Assembly: GCA_949286295.1 (NCBI GenBank)
Contig: CASECK010000142.1
Coordinates: 1 to 6,703 of the forward strand
Direction of reading: 5' to 3'
DNA from: an uncultured bacterium
GTDB taxonomy: Bacteria > Bacillota > Clostridia > Oscillospirales > Oscillospiraceae
Length of the DNA stretch: 6,703 nt
This document shows positions 5,739 to 6,703 of the stretch, piece by piece; positions within the stretch are counted from its first letter, which is position 1; every line of letters starts with the position of its first letter. Under the pieces are notes generated by a model. The model saw only the letters and a list, made by a program, of their open reading frames with translations. It did not search any database and had not been told where the DNA came from. The position numbers and the translations under genes are program-made.

Positions 5739-6349
5739 TGGACCAGCGGCAGCGGATGCTGGCCGGCCTGCCCTACAAGGCCTGGCTGGACGGGCTGGCG
5801 GAGGACCGCCTGGCCTGTAAAAAGCTGATTTATCAGTTCAACCACCTTCCCCCCGGGGACCCCGAACAGGAGGACGCCCTGCTGCGGCGCATTCTGGGCC
5901 GGGCGGGCGGCGGGCTGCACATCGAGGCCCCCTTCCATTGCGACTACGGGTGGAACATCCAGGTGGGGGAGAACTTTTACGCCAACTATAACCTGATTAT
6001 CCTGGACGTGGCCCAGGTGACCATCGGGGACAACGTCATGCTCGCCCCCAACGTGGCCATCTACACCGCCGGCCACCCCCTCCACCCGGACAGCCGCAAC
6101 TCCGGCTATGAGTACGGCCTGCCCGTCTCCATCGGGGACAACGTGTGGATTGGCGGCAACACCGTCCTCCTCCCCGGCGCCGTCATCGGCAGCAACACCG
6201 TCATCGGCGCGGGCAGCGTGGTGTCCGGCCGGATTCCAGACGGCGTGCTGGCCGCGGGCAACCGCTGCCAGGTCATCCGGGCCATCACGCAGGCCGACCG
6301 GGACTTCTACTACCGGGACCGGCCCTTCGACGTGGCGGACTACCAGTGA
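5738..6349 (+). CDS. Maltose/galactoside O-acetyltransferase-like hexapeptide acyltransferase
   Basis: This left-handed beta-helix (hexapeptide repeat) acetyltransferase of the Maa/LacA group is predicted to move acetyl from acetyl-CoA to a hydroxyl, typically of a sugar. The N-terminal helical domain (about residues 4-55) starts RQRMLAGLPYKAW and has the LIYQFNH segment. The helix core follows, with FHCDYGWNI, IGDNVMLAPNVAIYTAGHPLHP and IGDNVWIGGNTVLLPGAVIG. His113 in TAGHP matches the catalytic His of galactoside acetyltransferase. It is about 20 residues longer than E. coli Maa, with a tail ending FDVADYQ. GNRCQVIR stands where GNPARVI is usual. Its ATG overlaps the ilvN stop by one base and GGAGGG (5724-5729) lies 8 bases upstream, implying translational coupling to ilvN. 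The real acceptor is unknown; many relatives act on unidentified substrates. No branched-chain pathway step needs it, so its place inside the ilv operon is unexplained. Confidence 0.9.
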   Translation: MDQRQRMLAGLPYKAWLDGLAEDRLACKKLIYQFNHLPPGDPEQEDALLRRILGRAGGGLHIEAPFHCDYGWNIQVGENFYANYNLIILDVAQVTIGDNVMLAPNVAIYTAGHPLHPDSRNSGYEYGLPVSIGDNVWIGGNTVLLPGAVIGSNTVIGAGSVVSGRIPDGVLAAGNRCQVIRAITQADRDFYYRDRPFDVADYQ

Positions 6350-6364
6350 AAGGAGCGTGAGCGC

Positions 6365-6703
6365 GTGAAAATTCGCGCAACCCAAGCCATCTTAGAGTGC
6401 CTGCTGGAGCAGGAGGTGGACACCGTCTTCGGCTACCCCGGCGGGACCATCCTGAATCTCTATGACGAGCTGTATAACTATCGGGATAAAATCCATCACG
6501 TATTGACCGCCCACGAGCAGGGGGCCTCCCACGCCGCCGACGGCTACGCCCGCTCCACCGGAAAGGTGGGGGTGTGCTTTGCCACCAGCGGCCCCGGGGC
6601 CACCAACCTGACCACCGGCATTGCCACCGCCTATATGGACTCCTCCCCCGTGGTGTTCATCACCTGCAACGTCACCGAGGACATCCTGGGCAAGGACTCC
6701 TTC
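6365..6703 (+). CDS. ilvB: Acetolactate synthase large subunit (N-terminal part, cut by window edge)
   Basis: The first 113 codons of a second AHAS catalytic subunit are present; the gene continues past the right edge. It has the standard features the first copy lacks: FGYPGGTILNLYDEL (residues 22-36) and AHEQGASHAADGYAR with the catalytic Glu, then GKVGVC, SGPGATNL and TGIATAYMDS. The segment ITCNVTEDILGKDSF replaces the common ITGQVP..IGTDAFQE, resembling the GNV..LGKDSF variant I recall from clostridial AHAS. The GTG start is chosen because AAAGGAG (6349-6355) lies 9 bases upstream and the family N-terminus begins there. It follows the acyltransferase stop by 15 bases, so it is probably the fourth gene of the T-box operon. 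About half of the residues match the first large-subunit gene over this region, so the two are old paralogs rather than a recent duplication. Confidence 0.94.
   Translation, partial: MKIRATQAILECLLEQEVDTVFGYPGGTILNLYDELYNYRDKIHHVLTAHEQGASHAADGYARSTGKVGVCFATSGPGATNLTTGIATAYMDSSPVVFITCNVTEDILGKDSF

Noticed and set aside
4360..6385. Long minus-strand open frames opposite the AHAS, ilvN and acyltransferase genes
   Set aside because: The plus-strand genes have strong family motifs; the minus frames show only compositional bias (Gly/His/Ala/Val) and no recognisable domain.
1..6703. Mobile element, CRISPR array, defence or toxin-antitoxin system
   Set aside because: I saw no transposase, integrase, direct-repeat array, tRNA or attachment-like duplication; every gene fits a housekeeping or biosynthetic family.

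Overview
The window is about 6.7 kb of GC-rich, gene-dense bacterial DNA holding ordinary metabolic genes. Several traits point to a high-GC member of the Clostridia, most likely a gut Oscillospiraceae-type Firmicute. These are a tRNA-sensing T-box leader, strong TATAAT-type promoters with 17-base spacers, purine-rich ribosome binding sites, GTG (and perhaps TTG) starts, and the protein styles of MurA, HemW and the acetolactate synthase subunits. The lineage is inferred; no rRNA or other decisive marker is present.

Left half, all read leftward. hemW (radical SAM heme chaperone family, 1858-3096) has its own promoter and a hairpin-bearing leader. A possible terminator follows it. Next come a strong extended -10 promoter, a structured leader about 98 nt long, and murA (first committed step of peptidoglycan synthesis, 318-1622). 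A perfect 26-base palindrome with a T-tract terminates murA. The first 83 codons of a WalJ/YycJ-like metallo-beta-lactamase-fold hydrolase then run off the left edge.

Middle. The 513 bases from 3097 to 3609 have no gene but are fully used. They hold the leftward hemW promoter and leader, a near-consensus rightward promoter (TTGACA-17-TATCAT), and a complete T-box leader. The T-box has a CUC (leucine) specifier in a recognisable Stem I, a T-box/antiterminator and a competing intrinsic terminator.

Right half, all read rightward as one tight operon under the T-box. The order is an acetolactate synthase large-subunit-like gene with unusual active-site residues (3610-5238), ilvN (regulatory small subunit, 5253-5738), a maltose/galactoside O-acetyltransferase-like gene overlapping ilvN by one base (5738-6349), and the start of a second, more conventional ilvB cut by the right edge (6365 onward). 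Spacing is 14 bases, a 1-base overlap and 15 bases. Low charging of leucine tRNA should raise readthrough and so acetolactate/acetohydroxybutyrate synthesis for branched-chain amino acids.

Nothing here is a mobile element, defence system or CRISPR array. The most interesting point is two diverged acetohydroxyacid synthase catalytic subunits sharing one operon and one visible regulatory subunit. The first copy lacks the Trp that in E. coli AHAS II sets preference for 2-ketobutyrate.
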